Shown: positions 11,438 through 22,129, numbered from the stretch's first letter. The stretch is 64,000 bases of DNA from Echinarachnius parma (GCA_037951105.1 JBAMJV010001862.1:1-64000), one strand, 5' to 3'. A program made the numbers and translations. Notes: generated from the letters alone by a model not told the origin.

Positions 11438-11921
11438 AGGGATCATGTAACTTTGTTGACTATGCAAAAACAGGAAAAGGGTTGATAAATTGTGTATAAT
11501 TTCTGTGATCCGATATGTTCCCTGAAAATTACACGAAGTGAATGTCATGTGGCTGAATAATGAAACTAAAATGCAAAGTGCTTTTTGCTCATTCTTTGCC
11601 ATAAGTTTGTGTACAGTTGAAATTAACCCCAACCAAGATTTGTTTTTCTTCAAATTAACCTGTTCGGGACAGACTGAATTTGCTATACAACATGTATTCT
11701 CCATAGACTCAAGCCTGAGTATTTTCGGTACCAGTCCTGAACAGGTTAACTCACAAATACTCCAATAATTAAGTGAAAACCTGAACAAAACAAAGCTGGT
11801 ACCATACTTCGATAATAAATAAGTCAGAGGAAAACAACCACGCATATGAAAGAACCACTAGAGATGCAACTTGCAAGTTGCAAGTGAGTTTGGTCAATTC
11901 AGACAAATTTACAAGATCCCT
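11438..11921. mobile_element. TTAA MITE family A carrying a nested insertion
   Basis: Begins after TTAA 11434-11437 with AGGGATCATGTAACTTTG and ends ACAAGATCCCT before TTAA 11922-11925. Internally, 11655-11749 is a separate TTAA-bounded palindrome-ended insert. Removing it leaves about 390 bp, close to the 369-bp intact copy. Confidence 0.87.
11655..11749. mobile_element. TTAA-bounded mini-element inside family A
   Basis: Bounded by TTAA at 11655-11658 and 11746-11749, with ends AACCTGTTCGGGACAG and CAGTCCTGAACAGGTT. It is about 91 bp long. It shares a CTCCATAGACT block with family S and may be a relative. Confidence 0.8.
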
Positions 11922-12002
11922 TTAACCTGTTTGCTTACGGGAACCAGGTGGGCTATGTACAAAGTCTATGGGGATTTCAGAATCTCAAACTGAACGGGTT
12001 AA
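11922..12002 (+). mobile_element. 80-bp TTAA element S
   Basis: TTAA 11922 to TTAA 12002, with ends AACCTGTTTGC and GAACGGGTT and core GGGAACCAGGTGGGCTATGT then CAAAGTCTATGGGGATTTC. It shares its left TTAA with the right end of the family A copy, so the two elements abut without any spacer. Confidence 0.9.
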
Positions 12003-12059
12003 AATGGGTCTATGTACATTATATGTTTTGAACATAATATCCTTCACACATGTACATGT

Positions 12060-12890
12060 ATGATTTCCTGATATACATGTATTTGCAGTGTTGAATTATA
12101 GAAATAAACTTATTAAAAACTTATTATAAAATATATATTTATTTGTATATGGTTGGGTGACCTACACATCGGCACCCTAATATATTTCGGACCTTTTTTT
12201 AACTAACGAATCTTACAAATTTCCCGAAACTTTGCTCACACATTAAGAAAATAGTACAGATTCCAATGTGATGATCAGATTTGCAATTTTTTATCTCATA
12301 TTTTGAGATACATGTATAGTCTTCGACCGCGCGTGCGTTATTTTTGTTGCTGTGCGAGATCTCGGTGTTTCTTGAAACCTGCACCTCTCTACTCACAACT
12401 CAAAATTTCTCATGCGATGTTGGCATCATTTCACAAATTTACTCACGTAGACGATCTACGTATCATTTCGCCCCAAAAATTCGGCCAGTGCAGTTTCTAA
12501 GGGTAGCGCGCACTATTGTATTTGCGACTTTTCACAAGACACGCAAAAACAAATTTTGAAAGCAGTGCCGTTGTTTAGTACACTTACCGTACGTAATTAT
12601 AAAGAAAATACACATTATTTAAACTAAATTTGTTTATAAAATGAGTTTTTATCTGTAAAAGCAAGTCAAATGACAACAAGAGCCAACAGCAAAACACATC
12701 ATGTGCAGTACATTATGTACATACACATTCTGCAGTATACGTGTGCAATTGCCTATCTCTGGTTTATGTACTCTAATGGTGGGAGTGCTGAAAATAGGTC
12801 ACCTCAGTTCACCACCAAGGGGTCAAAGGTCACATTCCATCCCAGGGACCTTCCCAGGGTTCAGTGAATGCCTTGAAACTTCATAGTCTG
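12060..12890. other. No feature recognised
   Basis: A short GC-richer patch lies at 12310-12540 and the remainder is AT-rich. No splice-supported exon is visible. Confidence 0.5.
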
Positions 12891-13075
12891 GCTCTCTTTC
12901 TCTCTCTCTCTCCCTTCTTCTCTTCATTTCTGATGTGTATCCCTTTTTTCTACCTCTCCCCCTCTCTACTTTGTGTAATACCTGTATGTCCCTACTTTAT
13001 TTTCCTATCTCTCTTTCTACCTCTCTCAATTACTTTCTTTCTACCTCTCTCTCTCTCTTTCCATCTCCATAGGTG
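12888..13075. repeat. Polypyrimidine (CTCTCT/TTTCTACC) tract
   Basis: About 190 bp of almost pure C/T on the plus strand, with CTCTCTCT runs and CTACCTCTCTC repeats. It could form triplex DNA. The reading frame through it is compositional. Confidence 0.85.
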
Positions 13076-13099
13076 TCCTCATACGTATCTCCATACGCA

Positions 13100-13690
13100 A
13101 TGTGCGAGTATACTCCTAGGAGGTTCTGCACAGTACCGGAAGAAGAAGAAGAAGAATGTACACATAGGGTATGATAGAGTCCATTTCTATCAGTATTTTA
13201 ATTGGTACCTTACTAATGAGCCACAATGTAATTCCTTATATTCAAATCTCATTTAGAAACAAACGAGAAATTTGCCAAGGAGACCGAGTTACCTAGCGCC
13301 ATTAAATTTTCTTCCCATTCACATTATTTTTCTAAATAACATTTCTCTCCAGCCAAATAAAATAAGAAAGATTTTTATTTGCTCGAACAGGCAAGTAGAA
13401 GAATTGTGGAGGCTTCCATATGGTTCATAGTGGATACTGAGTGTCTAGCTGGTCACATATTCTTGGAAAAGTGAGCTCACACTATCGAATCATGGCTGTC
13501 CTTACCAATTTTTTTCTTTTATCATCAAATTACGGAAATGCAAAGGGCTCTCACCCTCGGAAAATCTTTGGAGCTCATAATTTCCACACATAAAAAAACC
13601 TTAATGGAATTATTACATGTATGTTCACAAACCTGTTTAACTGATTAACTGAATATGTAATTAAGTGTGTCTGTGGACTTTGTAAAGTGA
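13100..13690. other. No feature recognised
   Basis: Apart from a GAAGAAGAAGAAGAA microsatellite at 13139-13154, nothing is identifiable. Confidence 0.5.
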
Positions 13691-13910
13691 TAGGAATAAA
13701 CAGAGAGGGGGGGGGTCAGTGAAAATGGGCAAGAGGGGTAGGGTCGAGGGGGAGGGGAAAGTTGGAAGAGGAGAGGGTGGAGACAGTGAGGGGGAAGAGA
13801 GTAGGGGAGGGGGAGAGAGGGAGAGTTGGAGGGGAAGAGGAAGAGGAAGAGGGGAGATGAAGAGGAAGAAGCAAGGAAGGTAAGGAGGTATTAGGAGGGG
13901 GAATCAGGAG
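13690..13910. repeat. Polypurine (GGGGAGAGG) tract
   Basis: About 220 bp of nearly pure A/G on the plus strand. It is the purine counterpart of the pyrimidine tract 600 bp upstream. Confidence 0.85.
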
Positions 13911-13914
13911 TTTG

Positions 13915-14660
13915 CCTTCTATACCAACCGCACTGAGTTTGGTTCAATGCATTTCTTTTACTATTGCATCATGTCAGAGCCATAGAGTCAACCTGACAAG
14001 CATGCATGTATACTGTAATTATGGTAACTTCTCCTGTGAATTAAAGCTAAATAACAGTATTGGTAAACACCCCCACAAAGAATATATGATAACTTATCTG
14101 TTAATGTAAAGATTTTGACCAAAAAATGCTTCGAAATGGACTATTTGAGCAATAAAATGTTCAAATATTTCTGTATTTAACGATACTTAAGGTTCAAATT
14201 TTACCACATACTGTATATGCACTTTTAAATATCATTTCAACAATATCATCAATTAGTTTTGCTAATAAAGATGCTTTCCGTAACTTTCCCTATGCTGATA
14301 TTTTGCTTAAGCTCAATCTGAACGGCATGTACTGATTTCACATACATGTAGTCAGTCTATCTATTTAGTCTCAGTCTGAAGGGCATATAACCAGAAGGTA
14401 ATTTTCTAAAATCCCTCCTTGATATACATGTAACAGAGGGGTGAAGGAAAGTGGGTGAGAGGCGAGGGTTGTTGAGGCGTCTTGTCAGCTGACAGGTGGC
14501 TGCTACTGGGGCTTCCGCCTGACCTCCCTGCATCACATTCAATCAGGTGACTGTACCAATCACGTCACCTGACTAGTCAGATGACTCCATCATGTTCACA
14601 GCACATGTACATTGTACATGTACTGTATGTATTACACATTGAAGGACACCTTGCCCCTAG
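13915..14660. other. No feature recognised
   Basis: AT-rich sequence, then a GC-richer patch at 14440-14560. CACATGTACATTGTACATGT at 14602 is one of many TACATGTA-type palindromes in the window. Confidence 0.5.
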
Positions 14661-14663
14661 CCA

Positions 14664-15915
14664 ACCCTCGAAATTAACTTTTTTTGCTGGTGGCCCGGTC
14701 GGGCCAGTAAAATTAGTATTTTTCCAATTTTGGTGGCCCGAAACCAAAATCTACTGGCCCGAAAAAAATAAGGAAAAACAAAAGTAAAATTAAAACAATA
14801 ACCATTTTCATAGTTTCAGGGTACTGGGCAATGTTTAGCCTCATTTGTTACTGTATTCCAATGCTCGAAATTATCTTTTTTTCTGGTGGCCCGAAAATAA
14901 AATTTACAAACAAAGAAAAACAATGGTCATGACTACTTGGTCATTAATTGGTAAATTATGGAAGTTATGTGTTAAAATTACCACCATCATTAAAGAAATC
15001 CATCACTGAATAAACAAAACAAAACCTAGAATCGAGCAGTTTCATCTAAGAGTCATCAACTGATGAAACTAAGCTCTTTTCCATGTACGATTTTGTTATT
15101 TTATGGTCCATAAAATCTCCAACACAAAAAAACACACATGGGACTGAGCATAGCTAAGTCTAACTTTTCAAATCGGGAAATGAAATCACTTAAATCTTTG
15201 TTATTTTACAAGCTAAAATAATTCCAAGTAGTCACAAGTCTCTACCTTGTAAAAATGATTCTTTCTAATACCTTCAAAAATATGAATAATGATCCGAAAG
15301 ATGAAATTATTCCCCTTTATTGACGGTATCGCGGACGGTATCGCAAAGGCAAGCACACTGCACTTTGCAATATGAATGAATGTGAAAAGTTAGACATGTG
15401 TTTTGATAGGTCTTAGTATGCACACATACTCCCTCTGTGGATTGGTTGTTCTATGTTTATATTCTACATGTTGCAAAGGCTTCCAGGGGGTGTGTGGGAA
15501 ATTAAGAAAACAGCATAAGCATATGCTTTTACTTTTAGTCATTACACACCTCTGGAAGTTGTTTAATTTTACCATGATTTATCATGCAAGAAGTAGATAA
15601 TTCAAGGGAGAGTGTTCATATGAGGAAATAGCACATATTTGTAGGCATAAATAAGGATTAATTCAACTAGCGCAAGTGCGCTTGCGACTTTTTATGTCCG
15701 TCCTTTTCATTTCTTGCAAATATTTAAATCACAATTAAAGTGTTTTTAAGAGGTGTCAAACTTGAGATTCATATTCCTTGATGTTGTCTTCTTATGGTTT
15801 AAACATTTGGTGGCCCGATCGGGCCACCAAACTTTGGCATTTTCATGTTTTTACTGGCCCGACCGCAACTTTTACTGGCCCCGGGCCATCGGGCCTACGC
15901 CAATTTCGAGCGTTG
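14664..15915. mobile_element. Element with GGCCCGATCGGGCC subterminal motifs
   Basis: The left end reads CTCGAAATTAACTTTTTTTGC and the right end GCCAATTTCGAGCG, an inverted CTCGAAATT. Near each end lie GGTGGCCCGGTCGGGCCAGT or GGTGGCCCGATCGGGCCACC followed by TTTTACTGGCCCG. A second left-end-like segment at 14862 (GCTCGAAATTATC, GGTGGCCCGAAA) suggests a nested or duplicated terminus. The interior is AT-rich and non-coding. Related fragments lie at 15940 and 39485. Confidence 0.7.
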
Positions 15916-15939
15916 CCCTAGCCCTTACACATAGTATAC

Positions 15940-16180
15940 AGTGCTCGAAACTAGCACTTGCCCGCTTGCCCAGGGCAAGTAAAAACTTGATATAGGGCAA
16001 GTATTGTCTAGTTTGCTTGCCCGATCGGGCAACTCAATAATCGTTCAACTATGAGAGAACAACGTAATTTCATATTTGTATGAATATCATCCAGAAGTAA
16101 GAGGGCAAGTACATTTTTATTGGGGCAAGTCAAATGTAAACAATTTATGATTTTACATGCCCAAACAGGCCAGTCCAGAA
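15940..16180. mobile_element. Related GCCCGATCGGGC element
   Basis: GTGCTCGAAACTAGCACTTGCC, then repeated GGGCAAGTA blocks and CTTGCCCGATCGGGCAAC. The layout matches the adjacent element with a GGCAAGT core in place of GGCCAGT, so it looks like a sister family. Confidence 0.6.
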
Positions 16181-16202
16181 AGGGGTTAGTTTGGAGGCTT
16201 AA

Positions 16203-16642
16203 AGGGGACCACCAGGCAAAGAACAACACATTATTATATGTTTTGGTACCGTTTTGTGATATCAAATAGATACCCAACATTTTGCAAAGGGTTGTGTAAT
16301 TCATAAACAAAGCAATTAATTTCCACCACTTACGGAACCACTGCTATCTCCTGGTTCCATACGGGCCAACCATTTGCGAGTGCGCCAATGCTATTCACGC
16401 GTACGTTTATAGACAATAGATTCCCGGGCGATTCGTTCCCTCTGCATGCATCGCAATTCACCGCACACATCGCAGTCTTCGCAATTCAGACCGCATGACC
16501 GCATGCTTTAGAATGGTGATGCATTTCCAACTATTTTGTATTTCTTTCTGGAAACATATTTTTGTGAACTTGTTGATGGAATGGAATACCAAAGATGTTA
16601 CCTTTCTTTAATAAGAATATTATTTTTGGGTGGTGGTACCCT
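16203..16642. mobile_element. TTAA MITE family D, intact copy
   Basis: 440 bp between TTAA 16199-16202 and 16643-16646. The ends are AGGGGACCACCAGGC and GGTGGTGGTACCCT. Conserved interior blocks are GATATCAAATAGATACCCAAC, GGGTTGTGTAATTCAT, CACCACTTACGGAACC and GGAAACATATTTTTGTG. Other copies lie at 29996, 36864 and 42722 (inverted). It is non-coding. Confidence 0.9.
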
Positions 16643-16663
16643 TTAAAGTATACCTTACATATC

Positions 16664-16842
16664 CAGTCAAACCTGTGTATAGTAACTCCCTGAGACCCTT
16701 GGGAAATGGGGAAAGTGGCGACTGTAGACAAGTGACCTCTATAGAAAGGTTCCATAACATTATTTGTCTACGGATCACTTTTAGTGGCCACTATAGGCAG
16801 GTTGTCTGTTGGACAGGTGGCTGATAAGGATGAGTTTGACTG
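16664..16842. mobile_element. Family E MITE
   Basis: CAGTCAAACCTGTGTATAGT to GATGAGTTTGACTG, with TA on the right only; the left TA is mutated. Its interior reads TTTAGTGGCCACTATAGGCAG. Confidence 0.82.
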
Positions 16843-16873
16843 TATTTCGAAAAACATCAAAATTATCAATTAA

Positions 16874-17339
16874 AGGGGAAGGAAATGCTGGAAATGTCAC
16901 GTGCTGTTACTAATAATTACAGAATTCCTGTCACTTTGAATCGATATTTCCTCTTTGGTACCACTAATAATGGAAATAATCAAGGTTTTTGAAACCACTA
17001 TCAAGTTATCAACTGTTTTGACTTGGCACTGGAGGATGCCATGATTTCCAACTGTATCATATGAAACGTCATCTGAACGCATCTGAGCGTGCACTAACAA
17101 AAGCAGATTATATAACCGTTGCTGCTGCTATGTCAGTGGTTACATAATCCGCTTTTGTTAGTGCATGCTCAGATGCGTTCAGATGATGTTTTATATGGTA
17201 CAGGTGGAAACATGACAGCCTCCAGTGCTCAGTCAAAACAGTTCAAAATATTGATTATTTCAATTATAAGTGATGCCCAAGAGGAAATACACGACTAGAA
17301 TTATAATAGCAAGCAAAAATACCAGCGTTTCCTTCCCCT
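16874..17339. mobile_element. TTAA MITE family C with central fold-back
   Basis: TTAA 16870-16873 and 17340-17343 bound a 466-bp element with ends AGGGGAAGGAAATGCTGG and CCAGCGTTTCCTTCCCCT. The centre is a long palindrome: ATCTGAGCGTGCACTAACAAAAGC mirrors GCTTTTGTTAGTGCATGCTCAG around about 17125. Its right TTAA is the left TTAA of the next element. Confidence 0.9.
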
Positions 17340-17343
17340 TTAA

Positions 17344-18278
17344 AGGGATCTAGTAACTCTGTTGACATGTGCAAAAAGTGATGAGTGGTTGATACAATGT
17401 ATATTGTTGTTGTCTGATAAGTCAACTGGGTGTTGTGTGAAAATTTCAAGTTAAATGGACGTTATATGGCCGAGTAATGAGCAAAAATGCAAAGTGATAT
17501 TTACTAACTCATTGCACTCACTTTGTACACCGTTTTCGCGGACCAGTGGATAATTTAACCTGAACACTTCAATCATAAATATCAAAAGGGAAATTTAACA
17601 AAACAAAACCTGTCCTATGCTTTTATTGTTAAAGGGATAGTTTAGTTATGGTAAAGAGAGTACAGTTTTGGTCAAACTAGACTTTAGTAACCAAAACCTG
17701 CACAATTACATTACAAACTAATAGTAATAACTCCACCATGCTCAAAAGGAATAAAACATTACAAATGACTAAGTAAAAAGCCGGTTGTCATGCAAAAAGA
17801 GCCATTCAAACTCAAGAGGGCACTCCATAAACACTCATCGGTTTCAATAATTTTAAATAAAATATTGTGCATGTGATGTTTTGTTGAAATAGTGATTAGA
17901 TAGAGATAATCAACAACTATTTAAAACCTTTTTTGTAGATTTTTGAAAAGAGCAAGCATTTTTTTTTTTTTTTTTTACGGCTGGTTCAAAATTATCAAAT
18001 ATTTGTGGGGCCCCACATTTATTACAAATGGTTATGTTTATGGATATTTCAGCCATTTCTGAACCGATTTTTATCAAATAAAGTTTATTCTGTCATTAAA
18101 ATTGTATGCTCTTTCGAATTTGACACTCAGTTTTTCATTATCTCACAAAAAATTATTTTGTGTAGCGCCCTCTACACCAAAACTCAACTATCCCTTTAAT
18201 ATGAATACAACAAGGTATGAGGGAACCGCTAGAATTCCAATTGGATTTTGAAGATTTGGACAATGTTACGAAGTCCCT
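17344..18278. mobile_element. TTAA MITE family A split by family B
   Basis: Left part 17344-17628 (AGGGATCTAGTAACTCTGTT) and right part 18200-18278 (ending ACGAAGTCCCTTTGA, with the outer TTAA mutated). Between them lies a complete family B element. Joined, the parts are close to the 369-bp intact copy. Confidence 0.9.
17633..18195. mobile_element. TTAA MITE family B, intact, nested in A
   Basis: 563 bp between TTAA 17629-17632 and 18196-18199. The ends are AGGGATAGTTTAGTTATGGT and CCAAAACTCAACTATCCCT. Inner inverted similarity includes GGTCAAACTAGACTTTAGTAAC. It contains a T19 run. It has no coding capacity. Confidence 0.92.
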
Positions 18279-18459
18279 TTGAGGTGTATATGAAAAGTTA
18301 TAGCAAGCGGGAAAAAAATACTAGGCTGTCTACAATATTCTCAGGCCGCCGTAAACCATTGATTGGACTACGTTCGTAATCCTAAGCCTCTAAATTCTTG
18401 TTTTGCTAGTAGAAGAGATGGAAGTAGACCAAATGGGTGTAAAAAGTTACCAAGGACTG

Positions 18460-18566
18460 GTTTCATGAAAGGGTCTTAGCTACATACGTTGTCTGGTGTT
18501 GTCTGGCGAAGAGCTAGGGTGAAATTATCTCCGCGTTCAGACATAGCTAAGACCCTTTCATGAAAC
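18460..18566. mobile_element. Small fold-back element
   Basis: GTTTCATGAAAGGGTCTTAGCTA is mirrored by TAGCTAAGACCCTTTCATGAAAC, with a loop of about 60 bp. No clear target duplication is visible. Confidence 0.78.
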
Positions 18567-18569
18567 AAA

Positions 18570-19070
18570 CCCCAAAGTAACAAGCGAAAAGTACTCTAAA
18601 ATTGTGGATTTTTTTACCTGCCTTTTACAGAGATACCTGGCAAGAAACCGAAAGAAATGGCGAGAAATCGTGATGCCGATGCCACCACTCAACCAACGGT
18701 TGGAGTGAAAGGCATTTAAGTAAGTAAGTAAGTACATGTGGTGGGGATGGAGGGGGGTTGCCTTTCACAAGACTTCCAAATTTTTGTGGCTTTTGTGGTA
18801 GAAATCTGATCCATTTTGTGGCTTTTGAGGCTGGAATTCGATCCACTTAGTGGCACACATGATTGTGTAAGGTCCGATGCCTTAGGGCAATCCATCTATT
18901 GTTAGGGTCACAATAGATCCCCATTTGAGGGAGAAAAAAAGAATAAAGAAGAGAAATTTCTATAATTATTAAGAAATCGGGGACTAGAAAGAAGAAATGG
19001 GTGAATGGAAACAAAGAATGTGTATTAACGGGGAATGATGATTTTAAAAAAAAGTGTATGAAAGCTACTT
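18570..19070. other. No feature recognised
   Basis: Contains a short AAGTAAGTAAGTAAGTA microsatellite at 18718 and a doubled TTTTGTGGCTTTTG motif at 18783 and 18818. No gene is visible. Confidence 0.5.
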
Positions 19071-19480
19071 CGTAACCCATTCAGGACTGCCCCCCCCCCC
19101 CCCCTGAAGAAGATTGCATGATATAATGTACCAGTTATATGTAAATCATCTTGAATGGGTTAAAGGGGAAATGTGTGAAAGGGACAAAAAAAAGTCAACA
19201 ACTTTTTGGCTTTAAATAGGTGAATGGAGCAAAAGTTTTAGGAATGTGTCACTGTAGCATGGTTTTTAACACATTCAGGACTGCTCTCTCCCTCCCCCCC
19301 CCCCCCCCCCCTTATCCTAGTTTGGGTCTATGCATTGCATGTTTTACCACTTGAAATTGTCTTGAATGGGTTAAAGGTGACACGTGTGAAAGGGAGAAAA
19401 AAATAGTTCACAACTTTTCCGATAAAAGCCACATTACGTAGGTGGGTGAATGGGAAAAAAGTTTTAGGAATGTGTCATAC
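19070..19480. repeat. ~190-bp tandem repeat, two units
   Basis: CATTCAGGACTGC followed by a C-run, CTTGAATGGGTTAAAGG, GTGTGAAAGGGA and AAAGTTTTAGGAATGTGTCA occurs from about 19079 and again from about 19273. Confidence 0.85.
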
Positions 19481-19869
19481 TTGGAAGCGTAGTTTTGACT
19501 GGAACGCTACTTCACGTCTTGTTGGGTGGGTGGTACAGACTTATTATAAAATGGGTAGAAGAATCCCTGCATTCTGATAGGTCAATAAGTGTAAAATTTT
19601 TTTACTGATGCATAGCTCACTTTAGTTTGATTTTCACATTTTTTTTAAAACAAATGTTGCACAGGCATATTTCGTGGATCGGAAAAAGAAAAAAAGACAA
19701 ACAAATTTATATCATTTTAAAAAAAAATTAAAATTGTTCTAATTTATATTTAAAAATTGTTCATCATTAAAAAAAAAAAAATCATATCATTTTTATTTTT
19801 ATTTTTATTTTTTTAATTGTTTTAAAATAATTTACATCATAAAGATGAATTCCAGTTTTGGGAAAGATC

Positions 19870-20260
19870 TATATTGATCATTATTGTTGAATAAGTATTG
19901 AAATAGGGCTTGTGTGTTAAAATCGGAACCTAAGCATCGTTAAATACAGAAATATCGGAAGAAATCCAATATCCGCCTGTGAAATTTATAAATCCACCGC
20001 CAGTTCGGACCTGTCCACGCCGCTAGCGCTGGGGGAGATATCGACAAGCTGGGGACAAGCCCGTAAAAACGAACACCTCGTGTACTCGCACGTGGTCATT
20101 GAACGTAGCGTATGGGCGATTCCGGAGTTGGCGATCTCTATCTGCAGCAGATCAAGTTATAATTTTGCAAATATATCAATTAGTAGGCGGTTTCTTGGCC
20201 AAATTTGGATAATCCTATATTAGTACAATTATATCTTTCACATTATTGGTAATAAGAGCT
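19870..20260 (+). repeat. Dispersed ~390-bp repeat, copy 1
   Basis: Same order of blocks as 44306-44690: ATTGTTGAATAAGTA, CCTAAGCATCGTTAAAT, AAATATCGGAAGAAATCCAAT, CGCCGCTAGCGCTGG, GAGATATCGACAAGC, TAGTAGGCGGTTTC and TTGGTAATAAGAGC. The CpG-bearing blocks are conserved. Coding potential and family are unknown. A half-copy of the palindrome at 20494 precedes it at about 19645-19685. Confidence 0.82.
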
Positions 20261-20344
20261 TCCATTTCATGTTTTTGAGAGGGGGGCATTTCCAAAACTG
20301 GCCTTTACCTTTAAAAAAAAATATGTTTAAAAATGTGAAAATCC

Positions 20345-20455
20345 AACTTTTTTTCCCAGCCATGGGTCGGTACTTTTGCCATGGGTCGGTACTTTTGAAG
20401 CCATGGGTCGATACTTTTGAAGCCATGGGTCAGTAAATTTAGCCAATTTAGCCAT
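20345..20455. repeat. ~20-24-bp minisatellite
   Basis: GCCATGGGTCGGTACTTTTG is repeated four times with small changes (GAAGCCATGGGTCGATACTT). Confidence 0.85.
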
Positions 20456-20493
20456 TTCTGGGAAAAAGTCTGATTTTCACATTTGTTCGCGCC

Positions 20494-20679
20494 CATTTTA
20501 TAAAACAAATGCTGCACAGGCATATTTCGTGGATCGGTAAGAATTGTGTGCACTCTTTTAACTTTGGAAATGGTCTAAAACCCACTCGCTGCGCTCGTGG
20601 GTTTAAACCATTCCAAAGTTAAACTCGTGCATCCAATTCTTACCGATCCACTCATGCCTGTGCATCGTTTGTATAATAG
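20494..20679. mobile_element. Near-complete 186-bp fold-back
   Basis: The left arm holds CACAGGCATATTTCGTGGATC and GTAAGAATTGTGTGCA; the right arm mirrors it with TGCATCCAATTCTTACCGATCC and CATGCCTGTGCATCGTTTGT. The centre is CCCACTCGCTGCGCTCGTGGG. Almost the whole element is palindromic. A partial copy at 19645 shows it is a family. Confidence 0.88.
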
Positions 20680-21289
20680 TACATGCATTGTACCAATTGT
20701 GCATGATTTTGAATTGAATACCAACCTATACACCTTTACATTATGAGTTTCTCAAGTATGTTGGTGAAATATATACTGCACCAATGCAGAAGGCTGAGGT
20801 GCAATAGAGCATGTACGCATAAGAGAAATTTCAAATTGTGTAGAACTTTGAACTCTTACTCTAGTGATTTAGCAAAGCAATGACACTGCAATGTACATGT
20901 AAATGGAACTCATAATCTATCTTCAATGAAATTTAGCAGGGGTAACCTTTATATCCCCTTTTTTTATCTGAAAAAATGTCATTTTTCCCATCGTGACTCA
21001 AAGAGAAGAGATTAAGACGTCTGTCTCTATAGTTTCCCCTGGATAGACGATTGCTGTGAAGGGAAAAGACAGAAGGCCTAGCATGGTAGGAATCGAATCT
21101 GAAGTCAAAAGCCACAAAATATCTGGCAGGAGGGTTTGGGGTGCGCTTCGTGGTCTACACCCATTTGGAGTCTCATTTGGTCTACTACCCAGGATTATAA
21201 ATGGCAGGGCCAGACATAAGCATTGGCCTGGGTGCCAATGGCCACTAGAAATGATGGCCACCTGAAAAAAAGGATGAGCCCTGACTAGG

Positions 21290-21460
21290 TACTTGGTTGG
21301 GGTGTAGCCTGTAGCGCCCTACATAGAGCAGCTTAGGCTAATATGCTCCCATGAGAGTTAAGATGGTGCGCAAGATAATTTTGAGGGTTATTAACTGTAC
21401 CCGATGATCAAGGGTACTACATGGCGCTCTATAAATGCTATTACCCGATTACCAAACTCT
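21290..21460 (+). repeat. Dispersed repeat fragment shared with 53.4 kb
   Basis: GCAGCTTAGGCTAATATGCTC, GATGGTGCGCAAGATAATTTTG and the following blocks match 53437-53500 (GCAGCTTGGGCTAGTATG, GATGGTGCACAAGATAATT). Confidence 0.7.
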
Positions 21461-21464
21461 AAAC

Positions 21465-21560
21465 TCGACCCAACCCCAAACTGTAGCACTAACCCTAATC
21501 TCAACCACTGACTCTAACCCTAATCCCAATTCCTATAAATCCTTATCCTAATCCTATGCC
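21465..21560. repeat. Degenerate CCCTAA array
   Basis: About 95 bp of CTAACCCTAATC-type hexamer variants, followed by CCTAATCCTATGCCTCTGAATT, a block shared with 18390 and with the 41-kb tandem units. Confidence 0.72.
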
Positions 21561-21817
21561 TCTGAATTCCAATTTTGCAAGTGGACAAAATGGAAGTAGA
21601 CTGAATGGGTGAAGACCAACCAGCGAGTTACTGGCAGGAGACACCATGCAGGCAGCCCGGTGTAGGAATCATGTAGCAATCAAGTTTGATGTTGTAGATT
21701 CGCACAATTTATATCTGGCGCACATGCACCATGACTAGGATGATTGCTTTCTGAGAAATGCACAGTACGAAAGGTCTTTAAAGGGGCAGAGACACTATTC
21801 GTTGTAAACCCCCAACA

Positions 21818-22007
21818 AATAGACCGCTTCGGTAATGAATATGCGTATGACGTCAGACTCCCTGTTGGCAAGCTTAACAATAGTAACTAGGTCCGGCAAG
21901 CTCCGGCAAACTTAGCTTGCAGGACCTAGTTACTATTGTTAAGCTTGCCAACAGGGAGTCTTACGTCATACGCATACTATTTGCATACATTACCGAAGCG
22001 GTCTATT
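21818..22007. mobile_element. 190-bp fold-back with ~77-bp arms
   Basis: AATAGACCGCTTCGGTAATG to GTAACTAGGTCC is mirrored by GGACCTAGTTACTATTGTT to CATTACCGAAGCGGTCTATT. The right arm has a 10-bp-scale insertion (ACTATTTGCATAC versus GAATAT). The loop is about 30 bp, GGCAAGCTCCGGCAAACTTAG. It would form a very stable hairpin. Confidence 0.93.
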
Positions 22008-22129
22008 GCACAATACTCATGGGACTCAAACCACGGAAGTACATGCAACTCAAACCACGGAAATAATACATTTCTAATTTTAAGGGGGTTACTTTTTCAA
22101 TCTGATTGATATCACAAAATAGTTTACAT

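Noticed and set aside
11399..11845. 148-codon minus-strand frame
   Set aside because: It lies inside a family A MITE and its nested insert.
12864..13256. 130-codon Leu/Ser/Phe-rich frame resembling a membrane protein
   Set aside because: It is produced by the CTCTCT/TTTCTACC polypyrimidine tract and has no start context or splice support.
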